The notes under the pieces: model-generated
The model's database searches: none
Told to the model about the DNA's origin: nothing
What the model saw: only the letters and a program-made list of their open reading frames with translations
Translations under genes and position numbers: made by a program
Origin: CAVEFW01 sp963643505
GTDB lineage: Bacteria; Actinomycetota; Coriobacteriia; Coriobacteriales; Eggerthellaceae
Reading direction: 5' to 3'
DNA: 64,000 bases
Assembly (NCBI GenBank): GCA_963643505.1
Contig: CAVIKF010000007.1
Location: 9,914 to 73,913 of the forward strand
In this document: positions 17,516 to 26,598 of the stretch, piece by piece
Layout: every line of letters starts with the position of its first letter
Numbering within the stretch: position 1 is the first letter of the stretch

Positions 17516-17571
17516 AAAAACCGACGCGACCCGCTGGGGGGCAGGAGACCCACCCCCCAGCGTCGTTCATA
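17516..17571 (-). terminator. Terminator of the fdh structural operon
   Basis: On the minus strand CGCTGGGGGG pairs with CCCCCCAGCG, and an outer CGACGC/GCGTCG pairing may extend the helix. GTTTTTT follows. It lies about 45 bp after the gamma-subunit stop and separates the structural genes from fdhE. Confidence 0.7.
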
Positions 17572-17611
17572 AAGCCCAGGCTCTTACAAGCCAGTCTTAC
17601 TCAAAAACGGA

Positions 17612-18457
17612 CTACAACGGAGCACCGTTGCGCTGAATCTCAGCAACGTCAATGATGTTGCCATCCTTGTCCTTGTAGACGACGTTCTTGCCGCTCGCAA
17701 GCTCTTCGCGAGCCCAATGGCCCCAATGATACAAAGCGTCGGACTCAGAAATCATACCGTCGCCGAACATGAGGTTGGAGCAACCACGCGTCTTGCCCTC
17801 GATGTTCCAATTGCCACGGTAGGGCTGGAATATGCCACCACCGAGCCAGATATGGGCCGGGACGAAGACACACAGTGCGAAGAAGCCGATATCGTGGATC
17901 ATCAGCCACACCGCATGGGCGTTTGCGCTGAGGTCGACGCAGATGGAACCGAGGGTCAAAACAACACCGGAGATTGCCATCACGAAACCGAAGATCCATA
18001 ACATGCCGTCAGCGAAACGCTGGCCGGACTTTTGCATGTCCTGATCGGGCATGTGAATCCACTTTGCACCGAACAGGTACGGGAAGAACATAAGCATCCA
18101 CTTCTTGTCGTCAGAGGTCCACTTGCAGACGTTGGCCTCCCAGATATGGCGAGCACCCTTCGGAGCAAGGAAGAAGCTGACGATCGGAACCAAGCAGAAC
18201 ACGACACCAAGGACGCGGTGGCTCATACGGCACACCCACACGACGTTGGCACCCAATGCCTGGGTCAGAGGCGGAGCGAACACGATGGCACCGGAGATCA
18301 TAAGCCAAAGGCAAACGATAATGGTGACATCATGGGTAATACGGGCCTGCAAGGAGTGACGCTTGATGTAACGGGTCACGCCGGTTGCCTCGATTTTGGC
18401 CAAGTACTCCTGGTCTTTTGCCTGTTGTTCAGCAGAAACGTGTACAGCGTGAGACAT
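17612..18457 (-). CDS. fdnI: Formate dehydrogenase gamma subunit, cytochrome b (FdnI-like)
   Basis: 281 residues with four predicted membrane helices (about 43-63, 72-100, 148-172 and 185-210) and His residues placed in them (HDVTIIV, MSHRVLG, HDIGFF, PAHIWLG) that fit two haem b ligations. In Fdn-type enzymes this subunit passes electrons from the beta subunit to menaquinone. The start codon overlaps the beta-subunit stop (TAATG), showing translational coupling. The C-terminal WGHWAREELASGK stretch is typical. Last gene before the terminator. Confidence 0.88.
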   Translation of the reverse strand: MSHAVHVSAEQQAKDQEYLAKIEATGVTRYIKRHSLQARITHDVTIIVCLWLMISGAIVFAPPLTQALGANVVWVCRMSHRVLGVVFCLVPIVSFFLAPKGARHIWEANVCKWTSDDKKWMLMFFPYLFGAKWIHMPDQDMQKSGQRFADGMLWIFGFVMAISGVVLTLGSICVDLSANAHAVWLMIHDIGFFALCVFVPAHIWLGGGIFQPYRGNWNIEGKTRGCSNLMFGDGMISESDALYHWGHWAREELASGKNVVYKDKDGNIIDVAEIQRNGAPL

Positions 18458-19545
18458 TATTCGTCCTCCTTCCTCTCTTCGGCTGCCTCTCCGGTTTGCT
18501 CAGTGGCAACCTTCGCAGCAGCAACGGCCTTTGCGACCTCGGCGGCCTCGGCAGCGGCGGCCTTTTCCTCGGCCTTCTTCTTGCGGTTGGCCTCCATGAA
18601 CGGAAGGTTCTCGGTGACGGCGTCGATGACCCGTCGCTCATCCATGGGCCTCATGCCGTGCTTGACGACCTCGCCAGTGTTGACAGCGATGGTGTCTTGC
18701 GTCTCGTTGTTGAAGACGAGCGTGTCACGCTTGTAACCGGAAGCCAAAGCGGTCATGCCGGCAAACGCGACAAGGCAAAGCGGGAAGACCACGGCGGTGA
18801 TCGGTTTCAAAGCTCCCGAGATGACAAGGGCGCCAGAAGACTTCGGGTTCTCAACGGCACCATGTGCGGCAGCACCGTACTTGAGGACCTGGATGACGTG
18901 GAGGCCGCCCATCTCATGCTCACCGTAGACGACAGCGTCCTTGTAGCCGCGCTGCTTGAGCATGGAAAGACGAAGGTAGGCCTTTTGGATCATTTCGTCA
19001 CGGGGTCCGAAATCGAGAGCCTCGGGCTGGCACGTGGTGACGCAAGCCGGCTTCATGCCGTTGGCGATACGATCAACACAGCCAGAGCACTTGTTGATCA
19101 CGCCGCGGGTCGTGCCCTCGTCGTAACGAGGAACGTCGAAGGGGCAAGCGGTGGAGCAGTTTTGGCAACCGATGCACTTGTCCTCGTCGTAGGTGACCAT
19201 GCCGGTATCCTCGTCATGATAGAGGGCTCCGGCAGGGCACACGTCGACGCAACCCGCGTCGGTGCAATGTTGACAACTACGGCGGCCGAACGCCCATTTG
19301 ACACGTTTTGTGGCAAGAAGCGGCGTGACGTCCTTGGTGTTGTAGTCCGGGTTCTCAATCTCGTTGTACGTCATGATGAGACGGGTCGTGCCGTTGATGT
19401 CGGGCGGGTTCTGGTGGGAACCGGACCACTTGTTCTCATTGAGACCGAGCGGGGACGGAAGGTTGTTCCAACACTTGCATGCAACCTGACATGCATGGCA
19501 TCCGGAGCAGCGGGAAGTGTCAAAAAGAATCGCAGACTCAGCCAT
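18457..19545 (-). CDS. fdnH: Formate dehydrogenase beta subunit, four [4Fe-4S] ferredoxin (FdnH-like)
   Basis: 362 residues. Four cysteine clusters: CSGCHACQVACKCW (about 13), CQHCTDAGCVDVCP (about 95), CIGCQNCSTACPF (about 128) and CSGCVDRIANGMKPAC (about 152). A single transmembrane helix follows near 260-285, as in FdnH, which wires the alpha subunit to cytochrome b. Unusual is the last stretch of about 50 residues, made almost only of Ala, Glu and Lys with helical heptads, not a normal FdnH feature. Start and stop overlap both neighbours (TAATG), so alpha, beta and gamma are one translationally coupled operon. Confidence 0.93.
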   Translation of the reverse strand: MAESAILFDTSRCSGCHACQVACKCWNNLPSPLGLNENKWSGSHQNPPDINGTTRLIMTYNEIENPDYNTKDVTPLLATKRVKWAFGRRSCQHCTDAGCVDVCPAGALYHDEDTGMVTYDEDKCIGCQNCSTACPFDVPRYDEGTTRGVINKCSGCVDRIANGMKPACVTTCQPEALDFGPRDEMIQKAYLRLSMLKQRGYKDAVVYGEHEMGGLHVIQVLKYGAAAHGAVENPKSSGALVISGALKPITAVVFPLCLVAFAGMTALASGYKRDTLVFNNETQDTIAVNTGEVVKHGMRPMDERRVIDAVTENLPFMEANRKKKAEEKAAAAEAAEVAKAVAAAKVATEQTGEAAEERKEDE

Positions 19546-22500
19546 TACTTAACACCTCCTGAAGGAGCCTTCTTGATGTTGACAAGGAAGGCCTTGTACT
19601 CGGGGGTCTGAACGACCGCGTCGCCGATGTTCGGGGTCAGCTCGTTGACGACATCGCCCTGGGCGAACTCATGGGTGTAACCAAAGTGGTGCGTCAGACC
19701 GACCTGATGTTGAACCTTGCCATGGACCGTGAAAGGCTTGAAGCGGTGGGTAACCAAGGCCTTAACGGTGCAGGAGCTGCGGTTGTTGTAGACGATGACA
19801 TCATCACCGTTTTGGATTCCGAGCTCCTCGGCAAGCTCGTAAGACATCTCCACGAACTGATCGGGGATGGCCTCAACAAGGGCGGGGCAAGCACGAGTCT
19901 GGCCACCGGTTTGCCAATGCTCTGTGACGGAGTAGGTGGTTGCGACATACGGGAAGTCGGCAACCGTGCCGCGCGTCGCCTCGAAGGAGTCGACATGCAG
20001 CGCGCAAGGAGCATAGGTGCGCCCGTTGAGAGTGTTGTACTCAAACGGAGTCTCAGTGGGCTCGTAGAACTCGGGCAGCGGGCCGTCGTCCATACCGTAG
20101 GACTCGAGGCGAGCGTTTTGCTCCCAAAGCATGAAGAAGGACTTGTTGTTGGGACGAACCGCTTCGGTGGTGCCGTCGGAGTTCGTCTTGCTTGCAACGA
20201 AGTCGGCCTGGTCGATGATGACCCACTTGCCTGCCGCCTCGTCCCAGTAGTTGAGAACCTTCTCGGGGTTCCAAGGAGTGCCGCTGACGTCAGAGGCGTT
20301 GCGGTTGTACAGGATACGGCGGTTGGAAGGCCAAGAGAAGGCCCACTCGGAGTTGAGGCCGAGACCGGACTTGTCGACCGTGTTGCGGCGACCGACGTTC
20401 ATCGTGTGAGGATCGAGCGGACGATCCTTGGGCTGACCCTCTGCCGGCGAATAGTAACCGGAATAGATCCACATAGCACAGGCGGTGGAACCATCGGCGC
20501 CAAGCTTCGCATAGCCGGACAAAAGATCGACGTTGCCCTTGGAGAGCGTGCCGTTGGGGCCCTCGGAGAATCCGATGCCACCATTGCCCTCGAAGGTGGA
20601 GTTCGCGATGTTGTAACCGTTGAGCGCCCATGTGACAGGATAGAAGCTGATCTTGCCGTCGACGTAGTAGTCCCACTTGGTCTTCAGGATCGGGTCGGGG
20701 TTCGCACCGCCCTCCTTCTTGTACAAGTCGACGATGGCCTTCCAAAGCAGGTCGCACATCTCGAGGTCGGTCTTGCTGTCGTCCCAAGGCTCAACCGCCT
20801 GGTAACGCCACTGGGTCCAACGACCGGAGTTCAGGATCGTGCCAGGCTTCTCATAGATGAGAGCGCACGGCATGAAGTAGACCGTGGTGTCAATCTTTGA
20901 GGGATCCATATCAGGCGCATGCCAGAATCCCGCGGTCTCGGTCTCGACCTGGTCGGCAACAACGAGCCAATCGAGGTTTGCCATGGCCTGGCGGATATGC
21001 TTGGCGTTCGGGCCGGAATGGCAAGGGTTCATGCCCCATGCGAAATAGCCCTTCATGACACCCTTGTCCATCCACTCGAAGGTGGAGATATGGGTGTAGT
21101 CTCCAGCCCACTTGCCGTCGGCCTTGCCGTTGACGGAGGGAACCTTCGGCCACCAATCGAAGCCGTAGTCGTTCTCAACCGTCGCGTTCTCGCCGAACCA
21201 CTCCTTGAGGGAAGAGACGAGGAACTTGGGCTTGTTGGTGTAGTAGCCATCGGAGTACGTCTGGGACTCCAGGTACTTGCGAAGGCTGGAGCGATCCGTG
21301 GTGTTTGCCCACTTGAGGTAGGCAGGATGCTCGTTAACCATCATGCCCATGTCGGTTGCGCCCTGGACGTTCGGCTCGCCGCGCAGCGCGTTAACGCCGC
21401 CGCCGGGGACGCCGATATTGCCAAGGAGTAGCTGCATGATGCACATGGAACGGGTGTTTTGGGCGCCATAGGTGTGCTGCGTCTGACCTAAAGCGTAAAG
21501 GATCATACCGGACTTGTCGGGTGCGGCAGACTGGGTGTAGGTAGAGTAAACGAGCTCCAGGTTTTCCTTGGTCATACCGCAAATATCGCAGACGACATCA
21601 AGGGTATAGCGAGAATAGTGCTTCTTGAACTGTTGGTACACGCACATCGGGTCGGACAAGGTCATGTCCTTCTTGGGAACCGTCAGCGTCGGCTTCGTGA
21701 ACTCAGGAACGCCCTCAGCGACAGCCCATGCGTAGGCGCCGCCCGCGGAGGTGTCCCATTGCTCCTCATGGTCGGTTTGATAATGCCAAGAATGGTTGGA
21801 GTACGTCTTGGTCTCCTCATCCCAACCAGAGAACAGGCCCTTCTCGACATCGAACTCATATTCGGGATCGAGCAGGTAGGATGCGTTGGTGTAGTTAAGC
21901 AGGTACTCGAAGTTGTATACCGAGCACCTCTCGCCCGTCTTCAGGTACTCAGCCAGGTTAGGCTCGATAAGGTTCTCGATGATGTAGTTATACATACCAC
22001 CGTAGAACGCGATATCCGTACCGGAGCGGATGGGGCAATAGATATCTGCAAGCTCTGCGGTGCGGGTGTAACGGGGATCGACGACGATCCACTTTGCTCC
22101 GCGCTCGTGGGCCTTGTTCAGCCACTTGGAGCTCACAGGGTGATTCTCGCAACTGTTGGAGCCACAATGAAGAATGAAATCGGTGTTTTGGAAGTCACAC
22201 CAGTGGCTCGTCATGGAGCCACGACCGAATGAAGGTGCCAGACCGGCAACCGTGGGGCCGTGTCAAACACGTGCTTGGTTGTCGATTGCCACGACTCCCA
22301 AGCTTCTCATCGCCTTGAGGATGAGATACTCTTCTTCGGAATTTTGCTGAGATCCGCCGTAGCTACCGATGCCAGGGCAGAAGTTGACGGTCATACCGTC
22401 GGATTCGCGCTTCTCGACAAAGGTCTCGTCTCGCGTGTCCTTCACCTTGCGGGCGATCTCGTTAATCATGTCGGACCAACTGATGGTTTCCCACTCGCTG

Positions 22501-22874
22501 GATCCAGGACGTCGAACCATGGGCTTGGATCGACGGTCGGGGTTCTTGATGACTTCGCGCGTCTCGGGGTCGATCACGTTACGCAGCTGGAACATGGTCG
22601 CGCCCTTCGGGCAAAGGCCGCCCTTGTTGATGGGGTGGTCAGGGTCGCCCTCGAGGTTGATAAGCTCGCCATCACGAACCGAGCACAAAGAACCGCAACC
22701 GCCTGCGCAATAACAGCAGATGTTGGTGTACTCCTCGGTGTTGACGAGTTTCCAACTAGCAGCCTTGCTTGACTCTACCGCCAAAGCAGGAGCAGCTGTG
22801 GTTGCCTCATAGGCCATGGTTGCAGCAAACGCGGCGCCAAGACCCTTAAAGAAGCTTCTACGTGTCAGTTCCAT
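19545..22874 (-). CDS. fdnG: Selenocysteine-containing formate dehydrogenase alpha subunit (FdnG-like)
   Basis: 1109 residues when the in-frame TGA at 22263-22265 is read as selenocysteine 204. A twin-arginine signal (LTRRSFFKGLGAAF) opens the protein, so the folded enzyme is exported. A [4Fe-4S] motif CCYCAGGCGSLC (about 52) is followed by the Sec site in the context QARV-Sec-HGPTVAGLA, identical in pattern to known Sec formate dehydrogenases. Molybdopterin-binding stretches (PRYTRTAELADIY, LYALGQTQHTYG) and a C-terminal molydopterin-dinucleotide domain continue in frame. It oxidises formate with Mo- or W-bis-MGD. A SECIS hairpin follows the UGA at once. Splitting this gene at the UGA, or calling it a pseudogene, would be wrong. 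Confidence 0.95.
22234..22251 (-). promoter_or_regulatory. Bacterial SECIS element of the formate dehydrogenase mRNA
   Basis: On the minus strand GGTTGCCGGTCTGGCACC begins 11 bases after the UGA. It folds with GG/CC and TGCC/GGCA pairs, one bulged U, and the apical loop GGUCU. Loop and bulge match the E. coli fdhF element recognised by SelB. Confidence 0.88.
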
Positions 22875-23242
22875 AAGAACTCCCTCCTTCCTTTTCTCTT
22901 TCGTTCTCCTCGTCTACCACACGGATTTCGGGCACAGCACCCCCCAAAACCCACGCATGATATCTGTATAATACCCGATTCAATCCTTCGTTGATAACAA
23001 AATAAAAACCGTTGGCAAGCGGCATACAGGGAACATCTTCGTACGTCTGCAAAACTTGAATGGTATGATTATTGCCGTGAGCGGCAAGTGTTTCTTTATG
23101 TCATTTTTTGTCCCGATTTTCGATCAATGCTCCCTAACCAAGGATTTTTCTAGCGGTCTTTTCCCAGCAAATGCCGTTCGATGGATTCGTCAAAGATCTC
23201 GTTCGATCATCCGTATAATAAAGATGAGGGGAAGAGGTGATC
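22875..23242. other. Divergent intergenic region between fdnG and the selD operon
   Basis: About 370 bp, A/T-rich in its middle. It holds a probable minus-strand promoter for the fdh operon (22968-22997) and a plus-strand TATAAT at 23214-23219 without a recognisable -35, suggesting an activated promoter for the activase-selD transcript. No credible gene is seen. Confidence 0.55.
22968..22997 (-). promoter_or_regulatory. Probable fdh operon promoter
   Basis: Minus strand TTATCA, 18-base spacer, TATTAT, about 95 bp upstream of the fdnG start codon. The long leader leaves room for regulation. Confidence 0.45.
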
Positions 23243-24109
23243 ATGGCGCGCTACGCACAACTCTATTCGGAGAGTCGAGTAAACACGCTTCTCAACGCGA
23301 TGGGTATGACCGAGGAGTCCCCCAAAAAGGACCGGCCTCACTACCGCGTGGGGGTTGGCATCGGGGCTATCACCACCAAGGCCGTCGTCATGGAAAAGAA
23401 CACCATCGTTCACAAGTTCATCTTCGAGACCGGCCTCGACAGCAACGACTCCGCCAAACGTCTCCTGACTCGCCTCGAACACGATGGGTTTCCCTTGCGA
23501 GACTGCTCCATCGCCGCCACCGGAATCGGCCAGCTTGCCTTCTCCGACGCCCAGGCATTTGTCGAAATCGGCCAGGCCCACGGCAAAGGCGCTCACTATA
23601 TTTACAACTCCGACGGCGTCGTCATCGACATCGGCGGCCAAGAGACCCAGGTCATGATGGTCAACCGCGGCAACATCAACAAGATTGCCACCAACGACCG
23701 CTGCAGCGCCGCCATCGGAAAGTACCTTCAATCCACAGCATCACGCATGGGCGTCACCGAGAAACAGCTTTCCGAGCTCGCACGCAAAGGCACGCCGACG
23801 GCGCTCCCCTCCATGTGCATCGTGTTTGTCGAGTCCAAGCTTTCTGAGCTCATCGCCAAAGGGGCACCCCGCGAGGATGTCTGCTGGATCGCGATCGAAG
23901 CGGTTGTCAACCGCGTCGCACCCCTTATCCCCGTAATGCCTAACACCACGTACATGATCACGGGAGGGCAATGCAATAACGACTACCTTGTCGAGCGCCT
24001 AAGCAAACGTCTCGGCGTCGAAGTGCTATCCTCTCCGCTTGGGATATATGCTGGCGTCATCGGAGCAGCGCTCTCTTTGCCGGCAAGACGCCAAAAGGAG
24101 ACCGAGTAG
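23243..24109 (+). CDS. Acyl-CoA dehydratase activase-like ATPase (BadF/HgdC family), diverged
   Basis: 288 residues from ATG 23243 (GAAGAGG upstream; GTG at 23237 is an alternative). ASKHA-fold ATPase: VGVGIGAITTKAVVM phosphate-1 loop (about 37), VVIDIGGQETQVM phosphate-2 loop (about 126), and MITGGQCNNDYLVERL adenosine motif (about 245). The two Cys that would hold a bridging [4Fe-4S] cluster in the dimer are present (NDRCSAAIGKYL and PSMCIVFVESK). The canonical CSAGTGKF loop is altered to CSAAIGKY, so it may not work like a classic archerase. It starts 25 bp before selD on the same strand, suggesting a selenium-related partner. Confidence 0.8.
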   Translation: MARYAQLYSESRVNTLLNAMGMTEESPKKDRPHYRVGVGIGAITTKAVVMEKNTIVHKFIFETGLDSNDSAKRLLTRLEHDGFPLRDCSIAATGIGQLAFSDAQAFVEIGQAHGKGAHYIYNSDGVVIDIGGQETQVMMVNRGNINKIATNDRCSAAIGKYLQSTASRMGVTEKQLSELARKGTPTALPSMCIVFVESKLSELIAKGAPREDVCWIAIEAVVNRVAPLIPVMPNTTYMITGGQCNNDYLVERLSKRLGVEVLSSPLGIYAGVIGAALSLPARRQKETE

Positions 24110-24133
24110 TCGATCGTAGGATAGGAGGCAGCC

Positions 24134-25204
24134 GTGACGGAGAAGGAGAAGGTCTATCTCTCCCGCCTCACCAGCAAAGGCGGTTGAGCTGCCAAATGGG
24201 GTCCGGGCGACCTCGAAAGCATCCTGACTCCCATCCTTGACGCCAACCTCGGAATCGAGGGGGCTGAGAACCTGTTGCTTGGGTTCGAGACGAGCGATGA
24301 TGCGGCTATTTACAAAGTCAGCGACGATTTGGCTGCCGTTTTGACGGTGGACTTCCTCACACCCTTGGTGGACGACCCCTATGATTACGGCCGCCTCGCC
24401 GCAGCGAATGCTCTTTCCGACATCTTCGCCATGGGCGCGAAAGCGGTGTGCGCCCTCAACATCCTGGCCCTCGATTGCGCCCTCGGCGTTGATGTCGCCT
24501 CCGAGATCTTGCGCGGAGGTGCAAGCGCCGTCCGAGAGGCGGGGTGTTTCATCGTGGGTGGTCATTCCGTGGATGATCCCGAGCCGAAATACGGCCTTTG
24601 CGTCTTTGGCGTTGTGCATCCGGACAAGATCATACGCAACGGTGGCGCTCACGTGGGCGACATCCTGTACCTCACCAAACGCCTCGGCACCGGTCTTTTG
24701 TCCGCCGCAAAAAAGATCGGCGCGTGCACCGACGAGGAATTTCGCCCCGTCATCGACAGCATGTGCGAGCTCAACCTTGCCGGCGGAGTTGCGGCCGTCG
24801 AAGCGAACGCCCACGCCGCGACCGACGTGACCGGCTTTGGTCTCGCAGGCCACCTCCACGAGATGCTCGAGGCAAGCAAATGCGGCGCAAGAATCGACTT
24901 CGACGCGCTCCCCCTGTTTGAGCGCGCTTGGGACCTAAGCGTGGATTATTGTCGCCCCAACCGAACATTTAGCATCATGGACTTTGCCGAGCCCTTCATC
25001 GAGCAGGGCGATCTCGACGAGGACGAGTTCGACAACCGCATGGGCGTCATCTGCGACCCCCAAACCAGCGGAGGGCTCCTTGTCGCCATCGACCCGGAGA
25101 AGGCCGAGAAGTTCGAGCGTGCCTTCCAAAGGGAATCCGGTCGTGCCCCGTGGCGCATCGGCGCCTTCGTCGAGGACGAGACCTGCCACATCCACTTTGC
25201 GTAG
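24134..25204 (+). CDS. selD: Selenide, water dikinase SelD, itself a selenoprotein
   Basis: 356 residues with the in-frame TGA at 24185-24187 read as selenocysteine 18. Translation from GTG 24134 (AGGAGG 5 bases upstream) gives LTSKGG-Sec-AAKWGPGDL, the conserved SelD glycine-rich loop with Sec in the position of catalytic Cys17 and the essential Lys three residues on. Downstream motifs ETSDDAAIY, VDFLTP, ANALSDIFAMGA, GGHSVDDPEPKYGL and TSGGLL are normal. It makes selenophosphate from selenide and ATP. Starting at the first ATG after the UGA (24275) would lose the catalytic loop. The 3' end carries a 19-bp near-duplication of its last codons. Confidence 0.95.
24198..24214 (+). promoter_or_regulatory. 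Probable SECIS hairpin of selD mRNA
   Basis: GGGGTC (24198-24203) pairs with GACCTC (24209-24214) around a CGGGC loop, starting 11 bases after the UGA, a usual distance for bacterial SECIS elements. The loop has the expected G residues but is not the GGUCU of the formate dehydrogenase element. Confidence 0.6.
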
Positions 25205-25224
25205 CCACATTCACTTTGCGTAAA

Positions 25225-25248
25225 AAATGGCCCCCGGCGGGGCCATTT
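25225..25248. terminator. Bidirectional terminator between selD and the rhodanese gene
   Basis: Perfect 10-bp stem AAATGGCCCC / GGGGCCATTT with a CGGC tetraloop. It lies between two convergent genes 46 bp apart, with A-rich and T-rich flanks serving both directions. Confidence 0.85.
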
Positions 25249-25250
25249 CG

Positions 25251-25619
25251 TTAGCTCTTCCTCTTTCCGTACGGATATCTTCCGTGGACATTAGGCTTTG
25301 GGCCACGGAGAAAACGCCATTTCCAGTGGCCACCCACCATATATCCCACATCGGTATATCCCATCTCGACGATGGTGTCGGCAACAACCTTGGAAGCCTT
25401 GCCGTTGTAGCAATAGATCACAAGCTTGCGATTGCGATCGGGGAAGAAGCGCTCGTAGTCACGAGGCTGGGTCGCGCCAAACGGGAGGGTCTGCGCCCCT
25501 TTGAGGTGGCTTTTGCGATATGCGCTGTTGTTACGGATATCGACAAGCGCGAAATCCTCGCCGCTCAACACCAAATCGCGCACAACCTCCGGCGCAAGCT
25601 CGACAGGCATTTCGTCCAT
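25251..25619 (-). CDS. Single-domain rhodanese-like protein
   Basis: 122 residues from ATG 25619 (AAGGAG upstream). Motifs FALVDIRNNSAYRKSHLKGA and the active-site loop VIYCYNGKAS contain the rhodanese Cys that carries a persulfide or perselenide. Small rhodaneses can deliver sulfane sulfur or selenium, and the setting next to selD, a DUF3343 protein and YedF makes a selenium carrier role reasonable, by inference only. The C-terminus is unusually basic (GRYPYGKRKS). Convergent with selD across a shared terminator. Confidence 0.85.
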   Translation of the reverse strand: MDEMPVELAPEVVRDLVLSGEDFALVDIRNNSAYRKSHLKGAQTLPFGATQPRDYERFFPDRNRKLVIYCYNGKASKVVADTIVEMGYTDVGYMVGGHWKWRFLRGPKPNVHGRYPYGKRKS

Positions 25620-25650
25620 GATGCTCCTTACCATTGTTGGTTTTTGCACA

Positions 25651-25878
25651 CTATACCCGATACCACGCGCAACGCGCTTCGATGTCGGGATGGGAGGACA
25701 AAATCTCCCGAGCCATCTCGGCCTCCTCGTCGCCCATACGAAGCGACATACCGCAATTTGCCGTGATTGTCTTCGGCGTTGGAATCACATACGGCTTTAA
25801 CTCGCCCAAGATCTTTTGGGCGGCCATAGCCGCATGGGTACTCTCAAACGCCAAGACGTTCCACACGATGTCGCCCAC
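25651..25878 (-). CDS. Putative Se/S carrier-like protein (DUF3343)
   Basis: 75 residues from GTG 25878, chosen because AAAGG lies upstream and the frame further upstream is repetitive and non-coding. The fold pattern of a short strand (VWNVLAFES), helix (THAAMAAQKIL), a strand ending PTPKTITANCGMSL and a final helix is that of DUF3343 (Pfam Se_S_carrier). The single conserved Cys is in the NCG turn. Members are thought to carry selenium or sulfur on this Cys. It sits between a rhodanese and YedF on the same strand, so the three could form one transcript. Confidence 0.75.
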   Translation of the reverse strand: MGDIVWNVLAFESTHAAMAAQKILGELKPYVIPTPKTITANCGMSLRMGDEEAEMAREILSSHPDIEARCAWYRV

Positions 25879-25957
25879 ATCCCCACCTTTCCGCCACGCG
25901 CGATGAGAGGCGCAACGCCGACCCTTCGGCCCAGATGAGCCCACGAGTCGGGCGTTA

Positions 25958-25988
25958 CGGCCAAAACCCACTCGGCCAAAACCCACCG
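25958..25988. repeat. 15-bp tandem duplication
   Basis: CGGCCAAAACCCACT and CGGCCAAAACCCACC are head to tail between yedF and the DUF3343 gene. Confidence 0.8.
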
Positions 25989-25992
25989 ATTC

Positions 25993-26598
25993 CTAAAGCG
26001 TGATAACCTTGGCGGACTCGTGCATGCGCTCGAGGATGTCGTACATGTTGGACACCTCGCCGACCTTGAGATCATCCGCGATACCGTAGAAGTTGAGGCA
26101 GGTGCCGCAAACGAGGACATCCGTGCCCTTTTCCATCATTTCCTTGACAGACTCGATGATCTGCTCCTCCTCGCCGCACAACAGCTTGACACCGGAATTC
26201 ATGAACAGGAGGTTCATAGGTGCAACCTCGGCTTGGTTCAATGTGAAAATCGCCATCTTCATCAGGTTGTAACCGAGCTGGGGGTCACCCTCGCCGACAT
26301 GGTCCTTGCCGATGAACACGCTGTAGCCACAAGCCCCACCAGCGATATTGCAAGCGGCGGCCGTTGCGGGAATTTCGGCATCGGGGTCGAGCTCGCCTCC
26401 CATAGCAATCAAGAAGCCGCCGTCGATATCCTCAACAGAGAAGCCGAGGCCTTTTTTCTTTGCAAGGCGGGTGATGTTCTTCACCGCTGTGTCGTTGTCG
26501 ACCTTGATTGCGATATCGGTATTGCCGGCATCGATTTCCTTCTTGACCATGACAAGGGGCATGGGGCAAGGCTTGCCAAAACCATCGAGCTCAACCAT
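25993..26598 (-). CDS. yedF: Selenium metabolism protein YedF (TusA plus DsrE domains)
   Basis: 201 residues from ATG 26598 (AAGGAA upstream; the longer frame is not supported). The N-terminal TusA-like domain has GKPCPMPLVMVKKE with the Cys-Pro-x-Pro active site (about residue 11), and the C-terminal DsrE-like domain has VLVCGTCLNFYGI (about 165). This two-domain layout is the YedF family, which accompanies selenium-utilising pathways. TusA-type Cys residues bind persulfide or perselenide. First gene of a minus-strand run with DUF3343 and rhodanese. Confidence 0.9.
   Translation of the reverse strand: MVELDGFGKPCPMPLVMVKKEIDAGNTDIAIKVDNDTAVKNITRLAKKKGLGFSVEDIDGGFLIAMGGELDPDAEIPATAAACNIAGGACGYSVFIGKDHVGEGDPQLGYNLMKMAIFTLNQAEVAPMNLLFMNSGVKLLCGEEEQIIESVKEMMEKGTDVLVCGTCLNFYGIADDLKVGEVSNMYDILERMHESAKVITL

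Noticed and set aside
22263..22265. Apparent frameshift or nonsense mutation splitting the formate dehydrogenase gene
   Set aside because: The stop is UGA in the exact Sec context with a SECIS hairpin, and selA, selB, selC and selD are all present.
22858..23052. Small minus-strand ORF upstream of fdnG
   Set aside because: It overlaps the promoter and the fdnG start and has no ribosome-binding site or protein-like features.
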